NCBI RefSeq assembly: GCF_900105195.1
Contig: NZ_FNRX01000002.1
Span: forward strand, 1,364,001-1,428,000
DNA from: Rhodococcus pyridinivorans
Lineage (GTDB): Bacteria; Actinomycetota; Actinomycetes; Mycobacteriales; Mycobacteriaceae
Reading direction: 5' to 3'
Length of the DNA stretch: 64,000 nucleotides
This document shows positions 52,511-61,595 of the stretch, piece by piece. The notes beneath the pieces were generated by a model, which searched no databases, was not told the DNA's origin, and was given only the letters and a program-made list of their open reading frames with translations. Every line of letters begins with the position of its first letter. Within the stretch, counting starts at the first letter, position 1. The translations under genes were made by a program, and so were the position numbers.

Positions 52511-53818
52511 TTACCAGGTGCGGACCTTCAGGCCCGGGTTCTCGGCCAGGACCGTCTTGATCGGCGTGGCGAACAGCTCGGGGCTCTCACCGAGCAGGCC
52601 GCTGACGAACCCGGCGATCTCGCACATGCCGTACTGGCCGACGTTCGAGGCGCTGGAGATGCCGAGGGCGAGAGTGCCGGTGACGAGGGTGCCACCGCTG
52701 TCGCCCTGCAGGGCGCACAGGTTGGTGGAGAAGCCGTTCTCGAGCACGCGGTGGCCGATCTCGACGTTCTGGTTGGCGGCCGTCACGACGCCGCAGCTGT
52801 AGCCGGTGCGCAGGCCCGACTTGCAGACCGGAGCGCCGACGACGGGATCCGCGACGCCCGTGATGGTCAGCGGAGCGGCGAACGGAACGCGCACGCCGTT
52901 GTTCTCGAAGCGGGCTGCGGCCTCGGCGGAGGGACGGATCAGCGCGTAGTCGCTGCGGTCGAGCACGGTCTTCTCGAACGAGCCGAGGTGCTGACCCAGG
53001 TTGTCGCCGACGAGCTGGTGGACCTGGGACGCCCATCGCGTACCGGCCTGGGCGCGGTTGGGGTCGCAGTGGCCGGCGGTGATGTTCACGGGCTGTCCGC
53101 TGCCGTCCTCGGCGTTGAAGCCGAGCGAGCAGCGCAGGCCCTCGCCGGCGCCGAGCGCGGCGTAGGCGTCGCCACCGAAGAGAGCGTCGGGGGCGTCGAG
53201 GCCACCGGCGATGGGCTGCAGGTCGGTTGCGCCCTCCGGGGTCAGTTCGGCGGGAGCGAACAGCACGCGCACGCCGTCGAGGAAGTCGGGGAGCTCGACG
53301 CCGGACACGTTGTCGGTGCGCACGACGACATCGTTGTTGACCACGTCGATGGCGATGCCGCGGATGACGTCGGCGACGGCGGGCGGCTGGGTCTCGAGCC
53401 AGTCGCCCAGCGCGCCGAGCTGATCTTCGAGGGCGTCCTCGCTGCGCTCGGTCTCGGCGACGGCGAATCCGGCATCCTCGGCGGCCTTGCGGGCCTCCTC
53501 GAAGCCGTCACCCTCGGTGAGGCCGACGGTGGCGGTGCCCTGGTCGTCCAGCCACACACCGGCGAAGACGGCTTCGAACTGCTCCCGTGCCTTCTCGGCG
53601 AACGCGGCGAGATCCTGGCTGCGCTGCGCATCGGCGAGGAAGCGCTCGGCATCGATGTTCAGGTCGCGCTGCAACGCCTCGACGAGCTCGGCCGGCAGAG
53701 ACGATGTCTGCGTGGGTTCGGTCTCGGGTTCGGCCTGCGCGATGGCAACGGCAGGGCCGAGGAGTAGCAGTGCGGTCGAACCGATGACGGCCGTCCGACG
53801 TGCGAAGGTGCGTCGCAT
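52511..53818 (-). CDS. Secreted trypsin-fold serine protease (S1, alpha-lytic/streptogrisin-like)
   Basis: A 435-residue preproprotease. The signal peptide is about residues 1-29 and the propeptide about 30-215, with PAELVEALQRDL at its start. The catalytic triad is H250 (TAGHCD), D290 (DRSDYALI) and S374 (GDSGG). Cys230/Cys251 and Cys332/Cys342 are the usual family disulfides; Cys368 probably pairs with a later Cys. ATG 53818 is chosen because GAAAGG sits 5 bases before it and it opens the signal peptide; the frame extends to 53917 without support. A second protease of the same plan lies directly upstream on the same strand with 167 bases between, so both may be separately transcribed. Confidence 0.92.
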   Translation of the reverse strand: MRRTFARRTAVIGSTALLLLGPAVAIAQAEPETEPTQTSSLPAELVEALQRDLNIDAERFLADAQRSQDLAAFAEKAREQFEAVFAGVWLDDQGTATVGLTEGDGFEEARKAAEDAGFAVAETERSEDALEDQLGALGDWLETQPPAVADVIRGIAIDVVNNDVVVRTDNVSGVELPDFLDGVRVLFAPAELTPEGATDLQPIAGGLDAPDALFGGDAYAALGAGEGLRCSLGFNAEDGSGQPVNITAGHCDPNRAQAGTRWASQVHQLVGDNLGQHLGSFEKTVLDRSDYALIRPSAEAAARFENNGVRVPFAAPLTITGVADPVVGAPVCKSGLRTGYSCGVVTAANQNVEIGHRVLENGFSTNLCALQGDSGGTLVTGTLALGISSASNVGQYGMCEIAGFVSGLLGESPELFATPIKTVLAENPGLKVRTW

Positions 53819-53985
53819 GGATACCTTTCTCGTTCCTTCGCGCATGCACGCGCGAAGGCGCCGTTCCCCCACGGATCGGCGTCCGTCCGATCCTAAGGGG
53901 TGATCGAGGAAGTACATAGCTACTTCTCGGTTACGGATGAGACTCGTGTGACTGTTGTGACGAACGGACCGGACGGTTCCAGACG

Positions 53986-55317
53986 TTATGCCGGGTTCGC
54001 CGCAGTACGGACTCGGGTGCCGGTGGCGTTCTCGATCTCTTGGATCGGGATGCCGAGGCTGGAGGTGCCGCCGTTGGGCGCGAGCACCAGATTCGCCTCG
54101 ACGCAGTTCGGGGCGCCCGCACTGTTCGATCCACTGATCACACCGAGTGCGAGGGTGCCGGTGACGATCGCGCCGCCGCTGTCACCCGCGAGGGTGCAGG
54201 CCGAGGTCGCGAAGCCGCGGATGGTGCTCGAGAAGCCCGAGTCGTAGGTCAGCTGGGTCTCGATGCGATCGGCGACGACGAGCCCGCACGTGAACGACGA
54301 CGACTGTCCCGACTTGCAGACGGGCGCGCCGACGACCGGAACGGCCGTGCCGGTGACCGTGAGGGTCGAGCCGTTGCCGCCGCGAACCGACGGGCGGTCC
54401 AGGCCCGCCTCGACGCCGGCCTTGTCGAGCGAGACGATGCCGTAGTCGAGGGTGCTGTCGGTACCGACCGTGGACTCGGTGAACTTGCCGATCCGGACGC
54501 TCTCGTCGATGTTCGCGCGGTTGGGCAGGTAGACCGTCGAACCACCGTCGGAACGAGCGACCGCGTCGCAGTGACCGGCGGTGAGGTTGACGGCGTCGCC
54601 GTCGGCGTCGACACCGTTGAAGCCGAACGAGCAGATGCCGATGCGCTCGATGGGCGTGGCGCGGACGTCGCCGTCGGCGGTGATGTAGGTGTCGCCACCC
54701 ATCGGGGCCGGATCGTTCGGCGGCATGCCCGGCGACAACTGGACCTGCACGTTCGCCACCAGCGACGGCAGGTTCAGTGCGCGCCCGATCGGCGAGTTCA
54801 CGATGTCGAGGACGATCTGGTTGTTGAGCACATCGATCGACGCGGAGTTGATCTGCGACGACACCTCGCGCGGGAGCCCCGCCACCCAGCGGTTCAGTTC
54901 GGCGAGGGCCTGCTCGAGTCCGTCGGCCGAGACCGGCGCGACCGTCGCCCGGTAGCCGTCCTGGGCTGCCTTCTCTGCGGCCTCGGGGTTCGTGACGGCG
55001 ATGACGGGCTTGCCGTCCTCGCCGAGCCAGGCACCGGCGAACTCGGAGGGACGCTCGGAGCGGAAGTCGCGGGCGTAGTCACCGAGTTCCTGCGCCCGCG
55101 CGGCGCGATCGAGGTATTCCTCGGGCGTCAGACCCAGGTCGCGCTGGATCGCTTCGACGAGCTCGGCGGGAAGTTCAGCGGAAGGCAACTGTTCGGCGGG
55201 CGCGGCGTTCGCTGTGGCGCTCAGAGGCACAGCCAGCAGAACCGCGGAGGCCGCTGCGACTGCGACGCGGCGGGTGGTGGAACGGACTGCGGCGCGCGAC
55301 GCCGACGAGAGACGCAT
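53986..55317 (-). CDS. Secreted trypsin-fold serine protease, paralogue
   Basis: A 443-residue preproprotease. A twin-Arg-like charged start (TTRRVAVAAAS) precedes the signal core, with cleavage near TANAAP. The propeptide is about 40-205, again containing PAELVEAIQRDLGL. The triad is H249 (TAGHCD), D291 (TLDYGIV) and S380 (GDSGG). Disulfide cysteines sit at 229/250 and 334/344, matching the neighbour. The two enzymes share length, propeptide form and cysteine spacing but are well diverged, pointing to an old tandem duplication. Upstream, about 138 bases separate it from the Hsp70-like gene. The substrate is unknown; extracellular protein digestion or envelope protein processing are options. 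Confidence 0.92.
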   Translation of the reverse strand: MRLSSASRAAVRSTTRRVAVAAASAVLLAVPLSATANAAPAEQLPSAELPAELVEAIQRDLGLTPEEYLDRAARAQELGDYARDFRSERPSEFAGAWLGEDGKPVIAVTNPEAAEKAAQDGYRATVAPVSADGLEQALAELNRWVAGLPREVSSQINSASIDVLNNQIVLDIVNSPIGRALNLPSLVANVQVQLSPGMPPNDPAPMGGDTYITADGDVRATPIERIGICSFGFNGVDADGDAVNLTAGHCDAVARSDGGSTVYLPNRANIDESVRIGKFTESTVGTDSTLDYGIVSLDKAGVEAGLDRPSVRGGNGSTLTVTGTAVPVVGAPVCKSGQSSSFTCGLVVADRIETQLTYDSGFSSTIRGFATSACTLAGDSGGAIVTGTLALGVISGSNSAGAPNCVEANLVLAPNGGTSSLGIPIQEIENATGTRVRTAANPA

Positions 55318-55455
55318 GGAGGCCTTTCATGTGTGCTCGATGTGCTCTTGAACAGGTGCTTCGTGGAATCGGCGAGCCGACCCGCGGGACAGCCTACGGG
55401 ACGGCCCGGCGACCGCCGATAGTGCCGTAGGTCACCACTCGGATACCCGCGCTGT

Positions 55456-57033
55456 CTAGCTGCCGGTCTCAGTCTCTGTCGTTTCCGGAATGTCCGTCGA
55501 GGGCGGTTCCTCAGAAGGGTCGGGATCGGTCGGGGCGGTCGTCGGCTGGGTCGTCGTGGTGGTGGTACTGCCACCGCTCCCGCCACTGCCACCACTGCCG
55601 CGTCCGCCACCCGAGGAATCATCGGGCTGGTTCCGCCGCGACCAGCCGGTGCTCGAGGTGGTTGAGGACGTGCTCGAGGTGGTCGAGCCGGGCGACGACG
55701 ACGAAGAGGACTGTTCGCTCGTGCCGGTGGTGGGATCGACCCAGGTCTGCTGCACGACCGGCGGGGCCACCGGGACCGCTTGCTCGGCGGTGGCCGGCTC
55801 GGTCGACTCCTCGGTGGTGGTCTCCTCGGTGCTGCGGGGAGCCGGCGGCTTGCTCGACTTCGAGGTCGTCGTGGTTGCGGGAGCGGTCGGGGTCTCGGCG
55901 ACCTGCGTGCCCGCGGTGGCCGTCGGGGAGTCCCGCAGCCCGAACACCAACGCGCCGACGCCTACCAGCAACGCGATCGCCGCAGCCGCCGCGATGGCCG
56001 TGACCTTCGACGAGCGACCCGAGGGCTTCTCGTCGGCGGCATCTCCGGCTGCGACGGCGGCGACCGTCGCCTTCGGCGTGTTCGCCGCGGCGGCAGCGGG
56101 CGTGGCGCCCGGAGGGGGAGTCGCGGTGATCTTCGAGATCACCGCGGTGATCTCGGGGTCGAGTTCGCTGCGTCGCGGTTCGGTGAGCTTGGCGGTGGGC
56201 AGGATCTGCGTCGAACCGAGGAGGTCGACCGAGCCGGCGGCCGCGGCGAGAGCGGCGCCCCGCACCATCGTCTGGTGCGGGGCGGGCGCCAAAGCACACC
56301 GCACACCGAGACCGGTCTTCACCGATTGTGCGACGAGCTGCGCGGCGCTCGGATCGACTGCTTCGTCGATCGTGACGACGATGGCGTCGAGGTTGCTCAC
56401 GAGCCAGCCGAACGCGCCGAGCGCCGACGAGAGCTGCGCGGCGACCGACGGAGCGTCGTCCTCAGGGAATCGGAAGGCCTTACCCGCCGCGACTCCAGAG
56501 CGCACGAGCGTGACGGTCGAGCCCTGCGGGTCGATGTGGTAGACCGCGAGGAGCCGTCCGGTCTGATGCGCGACCTGCGATTCGAACCATGCCGCGGCGG
56601 CCTCGGCGTCGGAGACGAGCGAGACGTGACGCAACCCGACGTAGTCGAGGGCGTTGCGCAGCACCGCGACCGTCGAGCTCGGCCAGTCGGTGGGATGCGT
56701 CGCCACAGCCGTGTACGGAGTGTCGCCGATGAGGGAGGCTGCGTCGGCGAGGAGACATTCCATGGCCGTTGCGACCAGGTCTTCGGCGCGGGAGAGTGAC
56801 CCGTCGTTGGCGCGGACACCGCCGGAGTGGCCGAGGCGGTCGACGAAGCCGGTGAAGGAACTGGTGTGCCCGTCGACGACGTCGTGGTCGCCCAGCGTCG
56901 CGGTGCCGTCGGAATGCAGGTGGACGGCGGTGAACCGCTCGATCGGTGCGGGGTCCGGCCGTCCCGGCGTCGGTGAGGTGACCGCAACCGACGACACGGT
57001 GGTCCCCACCCTCAGGCCTACGCCTACGGACAT
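55456..57033 (-). CDS. Degenerate Hsp70-fold membrane protein with Ser/Thr/Gly-rich tail
   Basis: A 525-residue protein with the same overall plan as the other two Hsp70-like proteins: a fold domain (1-270), one membrane helix (about 344-365) and a roughly 155-residue extracytoplasmic tail of Thr/Ser/Pro/Gly. Here the nucleotide motifs have decayed. The phosphate-2 site reads VYHIDPQGSTVTLV instead of xYDLGxxxxxVTVV, and the adenosine site has no GGG (VVTIDEAVDPSAAQLV). It is probably a pseudo-ATPase. The ATG at 57033 overlaps the end of the LuxR regulator by 10 bases and has GGAGGAAAG before it, indicating translational coupling. It is the last gene of a three-gene leftward operon. Confidence 0.8.
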   Translation of the reverse strand: MSVGVGLRVGTTVSSVAVTSPTPGRPDPAPIERFTAVHLHSDGTATLGDHDVVDGHTSSFTGFVDRLGHSGGVRANDGSLSRAEDLVATAMECLLADAASLIGDTPYTAVATHPTDWPSSTVAVLRNALDYVGLRHVSLVSDAEAAAAWFESQVAHQTGRLLAVYHIDPQGSTVTLVRSGVAAGKAFRFPEDDAPSVAAQLSSALGAFGWLVSNLDAIVVTIDEAVDPSAAQLVAQSVKTGLGVRCALAPAPHQTMVRGAALAAAAGSVDLLGSTQILPTAKLTEPRRSELDPEITAVISKITATPPPGATPAAAAANTPKATVAAVAAGDAADEKPSGRSSKVTAIAAAAAIALLVGVGALVFGLRDSPTATAGTQVAETPTAPATTTTSKSSKPPAPRSTEETTTEESTEPATAEQAVPVAPPVVQQTWVDPTTGTSEQSSSSSSPGSTTSSTSSTTSSTGWSRRNQPDDSSGGGRGSGGSGGSGGSTTTTTTQPTTAPTDPDPSEEPPSTDIPETTETETGS

Positions 57034-59501
57034 GCCGGCTTTCCTCCATTCCGGTCGGAGTGCATGTGACGGGATACATCTGCGCCGTGCCCCATGGCTC
57101 GGAGCAGTGACAGGAGCTCCGAGCGGGAACCGGCACCGAGTCGGCGCCGGATACGGGCGACATGATGTTCCACGGTCTTCGCGGAAATGTACAGGTGGTT
57201 CCCGACTTCTCGGTAGGTGAGGCCCGAAACCACCAGGTCGGCCACCTGCGCCTCGCGCTCGGACAGTGCACCCGGTTTCTCCCGTGCGCCGAGGGGTGAT
57301 TCGTCCGGAACGCTCGGGGGAGCGGCGGGGGCGACGTCGACCGGTGCGCGACCGGCCGGGCCGTCCTGCCGGATCGTCCGCGCGACCTGCAGCAATCCGG
57401 TGGCGACGGTGGTGTCGTCCGTCCGGAGCGCTGCTTCTCCCGCGAGCTTCGCGCCGTCCCACGGGAGACCCACGGACGCGAGGGACTCGGCCGCCTCGCG
57501 GATGCGCGTCGCGTCGACCTCACCGCGCAGCACCGAGAGCCATGCATGCCCGGCCCGCGCGAGCACCGCGGCGTAGGCAGTGGTCTCCGCGGCCAGGGCG
57601 AGCGCGCGGGCGTGCGGGACAAGGTCGGCCGGACGGTCCGCGGCGATCGCGGCCTGCACTCCGTACCAGTGCAGCGCCGCACCCCACAGCGGTGGCTCGC
57701 CGAGGGTGGTGAGCAGCGCACGGGCACCGACGACGAGGTGCGCGACCCGCGCGGACTCCCCGAGGCGGACGGCGGCCAGCCACAGTTCACCCAGGGGCAG
57801 CAATCCGAACAGGTCGACGGAGTACTCGGCGACGACCGCCTGCGCGGCCTGCCATCGCACCGTCAACGCTCCGAGGTCGGCGTTGCGTCGCGCCAGCCCG
57901 ACCTGCAGGGCGTGGAAGAAGAGAAGATTGCGTTGCCCGGTCACCTCGGGAGCGACGGCTTCGGCGGTCGCCGCGGCGGCGGTGAGATCACCGCCGAGCA
58001 TCTCGGTCCACGCCACCAGGATGCGATTGCGCACGGTGGGAGTCTCCGGACGGTCGAGGATCGCGCGTGCGTACCCGAGTTCGCCCGAGTGCAGACACAG
58101 CAGTGCGGCGACGGCGTCGACCGTGTCGGGCCAGGCGCGCAACGAACCGTCGGATCCGAGGCTCGTCAATGCGCGGGCGAGGTGATTCATCGCGATCCGG
58201 CCGTCGCCGCCGACGGATTCGCGCAGGCCCTCCTCGAGCAGTCGTGCGGCGGAGGCCGCAGAGGTCGGCGCACCCGAGACGGCGGCACCGCGGAGACGTT
58301 CTGCGGCCGAGGGGCGTCCGGCGGCGAGCAGCACTGTGGCGGCGAGAGGAGCGTCCGTACCGACCCGTTCGGGGCCGAGCCATTCGAACAGGTCGGCGCT
58401 GCGGTCGAGCATGCCGCGATGCGCGGCGATACTCGCGGAGATCCGGGTGGCGGCGCGCACGTCGTCGACGTCCACCGTGTCGGCGCGGTCGAGCAGCCGG
58501 TCGGTGACCTGCTCGGCTCGCTCGAGATCCCCTGCCGCAAAGGCGACTTCGGCGCGCCGCACTGCGAGGGCATCGGGATCGGCTCCTGTCGGTACCGCGG
58601 CGTCGAGAAGATCGGCGGCCTCGCGCGGCGTTGCGTCGACCGCGAACTCCACGAGCCGTCGGGCGAGATGCGGATCGGTGAGGCCGATCGTGGCGAGCCC
58701 CCGGGCGAGGTGCGGCGTGAGTGTTCCGGCGTCGATGCGTGTCGCGAGGAGGCGGCGGGCGACGGCGAACAGGTTGTGTCTCCCGAGGACCGCGGCGGGC
58801 ACGCCGCTCGCTCCCGCAGTGAGACTCGCTGCATCGGCCCCGAGCAGACCGCTCGCGCGGGCCGCGTCGACGAGATCGAGGGCCCGCTCGGCGGGTACCT
58901 CGAGTACGGCGGAGAGTTCGCCGGGATCGAGCGCCGCCCCGAGATCGACGAGCGCGAGGGCTGCGGTGAGATCGAGATCGGCGAGGAGCTGCCGGCGGAT
59001 CCCCTCCTCGACGGCCTGCCGGACATCGGCCTCCGTCCGCACGGCTTCGAGGGCGGTGTCGACGAGATGCGGTACGCCGCCCGTCAGGCGGTGCAGGGCA
59101 CGCACCTGGGGTGGCGCGAGCCGAAGCTCGAACGATGCCGCGCGACCGGCGATCTCACGGGGCGTCCACGAGCCCAGTTCCACCACTGTCCCGTTTCCCG
59201 CGAACGCTGCGGTCAGCGAACGCATCTCGGCTCGGTGGGGTCGAGCTTCGGTGGCCACGACGATTCCGGTCGGCGCATTCCGGACGTGGTCGACGAGCTC
59301 GTGCAGTTCCGCGGCGGTCATGCGGTGCGCGTCGTCGACGGTGCGGGTGTCGCCGAGATCGGTTCGGAGCGAAGCGAGTACGGCGGACTTCCCGCTTCCG
59401 GTGCCGCCGACGAGCAGCAGTCGCGGGGGAGCGGCCGCGGTCAGGGCACGCGTGACCTCCCGGGGGACCGGGCGTCGCGGAGGAGCGGGAGCGGACGTCA
59501 T
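57024..59501 (-). CDS. iniR: LuxR-family signal-transducing ATPase regulator (IniR/Rv0339c-like)
   Basis: An 825-residue regulator, close to the length of Rv0339c. The N-terminal P-loop GGTGSGKS (32-39) opens an AAA/STAND-type ATPase, with a putative Walker B-region TVDDAH (residues 54-59). The middle 500 residues are Ala/Leu-rich helical repeats (TPR/MalT-like). The C-terminus has a LuxR helix-turn-helix (LSEREAQVADLVVSG, then REVGNHLYISAKTVEHHVAR). In mycobacteria the equivalent gene next to iniB has been reported to control the iniBAC operon. Here it is transcribed away from iniB as the middle of a three-gene operon, with 9 bases to the preceding gene and a 10-base overlap with the next. 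Gene-symbol use is by position and architecture. Confidence 0.82.
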   Translation of the reverse strand: MTSAPAPPRRPVPREVTRALTAAAPPRLLLVGGTGSGKSAVLASLRTDLGDTRTVDDAHRMTAAELHELVDHVRNAPTGIVVATEARPHRAEMRSLTAAFAGNGTVVELGSWTPREIAGRAASFELRLAPPQVRALHRLTGGVPHLVDTALEAVRTEADVRQAVEEGIRRQLLADLDLTAALALVDLGAALDPGELSAVLEVPAERALDLVDAARASGLLGADAASLTAGASGVPAAVLGRHNLFAVARRLLATRIDAGTLTPHLARGLATIGLTDPHLARRLVEFAVDATPREAADLLDAAVPTGADPDALAVRRAEVAFAAGDLERAEQVTDRLLDRADTVDVDDVRAATRISASIAAHRGMLDRSADLFEWLGPERVGTDAPLAATVLLAAGRPSAAERLRGAAVSGAPTSAASAARLLEEGLRESVGGDGRIAMNHLARALTSLGSDGSLRAWPDTVDAVAALLCLHSGELGYARAILDRPETPTVRNRILVAWTEMLGGDLTAAAATAEAVAPEVTGQRNLLFFHALQVGLARRNADLGALTVRWQAAQAVVAEYSVDLFGLLPLGELWLAAVRLGESARVAHLVVGARALLTTLGEPPLWGAALHWYGVQAAIAADRPADLVPHARALALAAETTAYAAVLARAGHAWLSVLRGEVDATRIREAAESLASVGLPWDGAKLAGEAALRTDDTTVATGLLQVARTIRQDGPAGRAPVDVAPAAPPSVPDESPLGAREKPGALSEREAQVADLVVSGLTYREVGNHLYISAKTVEHHVARIRRRLGAGSRSELLSLLRAMGHGADVSRHMHSDRNGGKPACP

Positions 59502-59510
59502 CGGGATCGG

Positions 59511-61331
59511 TCAGCGTCCGGTTCCGAGCAGTCCGCCGACGACCTGCCCCGTGCCGTCGAGGACACCCCCGACCACGTTGCCGGTGCCGTCGAGCACCCC
59601 GCCGACGCCGTTACCGACACCCTCGACGACCGCACCGGCACCCTGACCTGCGCCGGACAGGGCGTCGCCGACGCCGCTGCCACCCGTGCTCGGCGGGGTC
59701 GGTTGCGGCGCAGGCTGAGGGGCGGGCGCTGGGGCCGGAGCAGGAGCGGGTTGCGGCGCAGGCTGGGGTGCCTGCGGGCTTTGACCGGGTGCTACCGGCG
59801 CGGGTGCGGTCGGGTCCGGCGCAGGTACAGCGCCGGTGGGTGCGGCGCCGGAAGCGGGCGTCGCGGCGACCGGGACAGCGGTCACGGTGCCGTCCGGTCC
59901 CTGCACCCCGATCGGGACGGTGGTTCCCGCCTCGGACGGCTGCGCGCCGGTCGTGCCGGGAACGGTCGTACCGGGGACGGTCGCGGTGGTGGTCGAGTTG
60001 CCGGCCACGACCTCGCTCGACGGACCCACCTCCGAACCGGGTGTCTCGGCCTCCGACGACAGGGTGCCGATCGCCAGTCCACCCCCGGCGAGGACGACGA
60101 CGGCAGCGACAGCGGCACCCACCAGCGCGAACGAGCGGGCACGGGCGCGTGAGGGTGTGCCGGACCCGGTGTCGACGACCGCAGGCCGATGCGCGGCGGC
60201 GACCGGCGGCGCCTCAGCGGCGGGCACCACCGGGAGCGCGACGGTCTCGGGCTCGTCGTCGACGACAGGTGCAGGAGGCGCCATCGGCACCGCGGCAGTC
60301 GGGGCACCGTCCGCGGCTGCTGCAAGCGCGGCCCCATGCGCTGCGGTGAAGGCCGGTCGCGCCGACGAGACGATCGGCAGACCCAGCTCCGACGAGATCA
60401 GTTCGGCGACGAGCGGGGTGGACGAGCCACCACCGATCAGCAGTACGCGTCCGATGTCCGCACGATCGAGCCCGGCCCCGCGGATCGCGTCCTGTACCAC
60501 GGCGAGCGACGCCCCGAGCGGTTCCCGGGCGAGTTCCTCGAACTCGCTGCGCACCAGACGCAGGTCGCGGTGCAGGCCGGGCAGCGCGACCGGCACCACC
60601 GTCTCGGTGTCGCTGGACAGTGCCTCCTTCGCCGCGCGGCACCGACCGCGGAAGTCGGCGAGTGCCGCGACGGTCGCGGAATCGAACGGATCGAGGCCGG
60701 TCGAGTCCCCGCCGAGCGTTTCCAGCAGATAGGTCGTGACGAGATGGTCGAAATGGTCGCCGGAGACGTCGTCGCTGCTCAACGGGCGGCCCAGCAGCAT
60801 GGGATGGGCGCCGCCCTGCACGACGGTGACGTCGAGGCTGCGCGCACCGAGGTCGTAGACCACCGTCACGTCGTCTCCCAGCGGCCCGTGTGTGGCGTCG
60901 AGCCAGCGCACCGCCGCGATCGGTTCGGGGATCGTCCGTGCGGTCACGCCGGCGCGGACGAGTGCCGCCTGTAAGGTCTCGACGGTGTGAGCCGACCACG
61001 CGGCGGGATGTGCCAGCATCGTCGGCACATCGGAGGTGCCGGTGCGGTACTGCAGGCGGGCCACGGTCGACGCGACGAGATCCTCACCGAGATAGGTGGA
61101 GCCGTCGTCGGCGAGGATGCCGACCGGATCGCCGACCCGGGCCGCATAGCCGGAGAACACCTGCGCACCGGGGGGCGGGGTACCGGCGCCGAGGACGAGG
61201 GCTCCGCCCTCGGGGAGGTGGAGTTCGGTGGGGACCGACAGAACGCTGGGATCGCCGGCTCGGGGCTGGTCGAGCACGGTGAGGGCCACCGAGTTGACCG
61301 CCCCGATCGTGACGCCGAGTCCTGAATACAT
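59511..61331 (-). CDS. Membrane-anchored Hsp70/actin-fold protein with Gly-repeat tail
   Basis: A 606-residue protein. The N-terminal nucleotide-binding fold (1-340) keeps VVYDLGARSLDVTVV (157-171) and VLLIGGGSSTPLVAE (296-310), so it is probably able to bind ATP. One membrane helix lies at about 401-422. The tail first has Thr/Pro runs (about 430-545), including alternating Ala-Pro. It then ends in a glycine-hydrophobic repeat (GGVLDGTGNVVGGVLDGTGQ, in part), similar in style to IniB repeats. ATG 61331 is chosen because GGGAG lies 5 bases upstream and the fold begins MYSGLGVTIG; the frame extends to 61379. It is the first gene of the leftward operon and is divergent from iniB. Confidence 0.82.
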   Translation of the reverse strand: MYSGLGVTIGAVNSVALTVLDQPRAGDPSVLSVPTELHLPEGGALVLGAGTPPPGAQVFSGYAARVGDPVGILADDGSTYLGEDLVASTVARLQYRTGTSDVPTMLAHPAAWSAHTVETLQAALVRAGVTARTIPEPIAAVRWLDATHGPLGDDVTVVYDLGARSLDVTVVQGGAHPMLLGRPLSSDDVSGDHFDHLVTTYLLETLGGDSTGLDPFDSATVAALADFRGRCRAAKEALSSDTETVVPVALPGLHRDLRLVRSEFEELAREPLGASLAVVQDAIRGAGLDRADIGRVLLIGGGSSTPLVAELISSELGLPIVSSARPAFTAAHGAALAAAADGAPTAAVPMAPPAPVVDDEPETVALPVVPAAEAPPVAAAHRPAVVDTGSGTPSRARARSFALVGAAVAAVVVLAGGGLAIGTLSSEAETPGSEVGPSSEVVAGNSTTTATVPGTTVPGTTGAQPSEAGTTVPIGVQGPDGTVTAVPVAATPASGAAPTGAVPAPDPTAPAPVAPGQSPQAPQPAPQPAPAPAPAPAPQPAPQPTPPSTGGSGVGDALSGAGQGAGAVVEGVGNGVGGVLDGTGNVVGGVLDGTGQVVGGLLGTGR

Positions 61332-61595
61332 GCACGCTCCCGTGTTCTGGGCGGACATCGGTCCGCGATCTCGTTCCACCGTTCGGTCTCGATGAGCCTG
61401 TCGTTCCCGCCGCGCGGCCCGTTAGCGCCCACGCCGCCACCGGCCCGATCGTAGGGACTGTCCCCTAACGACCCCCACGCCCCCGAACCCCGATCCCCTA
61501 ACGGGTGACGGCGGACAGGGGGCCGCACCCCCTGTGCCCGCGACCGGCCGTTTCGTAGCGTCGTCCGTAGATCCCGACGACTCAGGAGACACGCG
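61332..61595. promoter_or_regulatory. Divergent control region of the ini-type locus
   Basis: TCCCCTAACG occurs twice in direct orientation, at 61461-61470 and 61494-61503, exactly 33 bases apart (about three helical turns). The first copy overlaps GGGACTGTCCC (61455-61465), a 5-bp inverted repeat. CGTTAG at 61420-61425 is a reverse half copy. These are good candidates for the LuxR regulator's sites. AGGAG precedes the iniB start. Which promoter they serve cannot be told. Confidence 0.5.
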
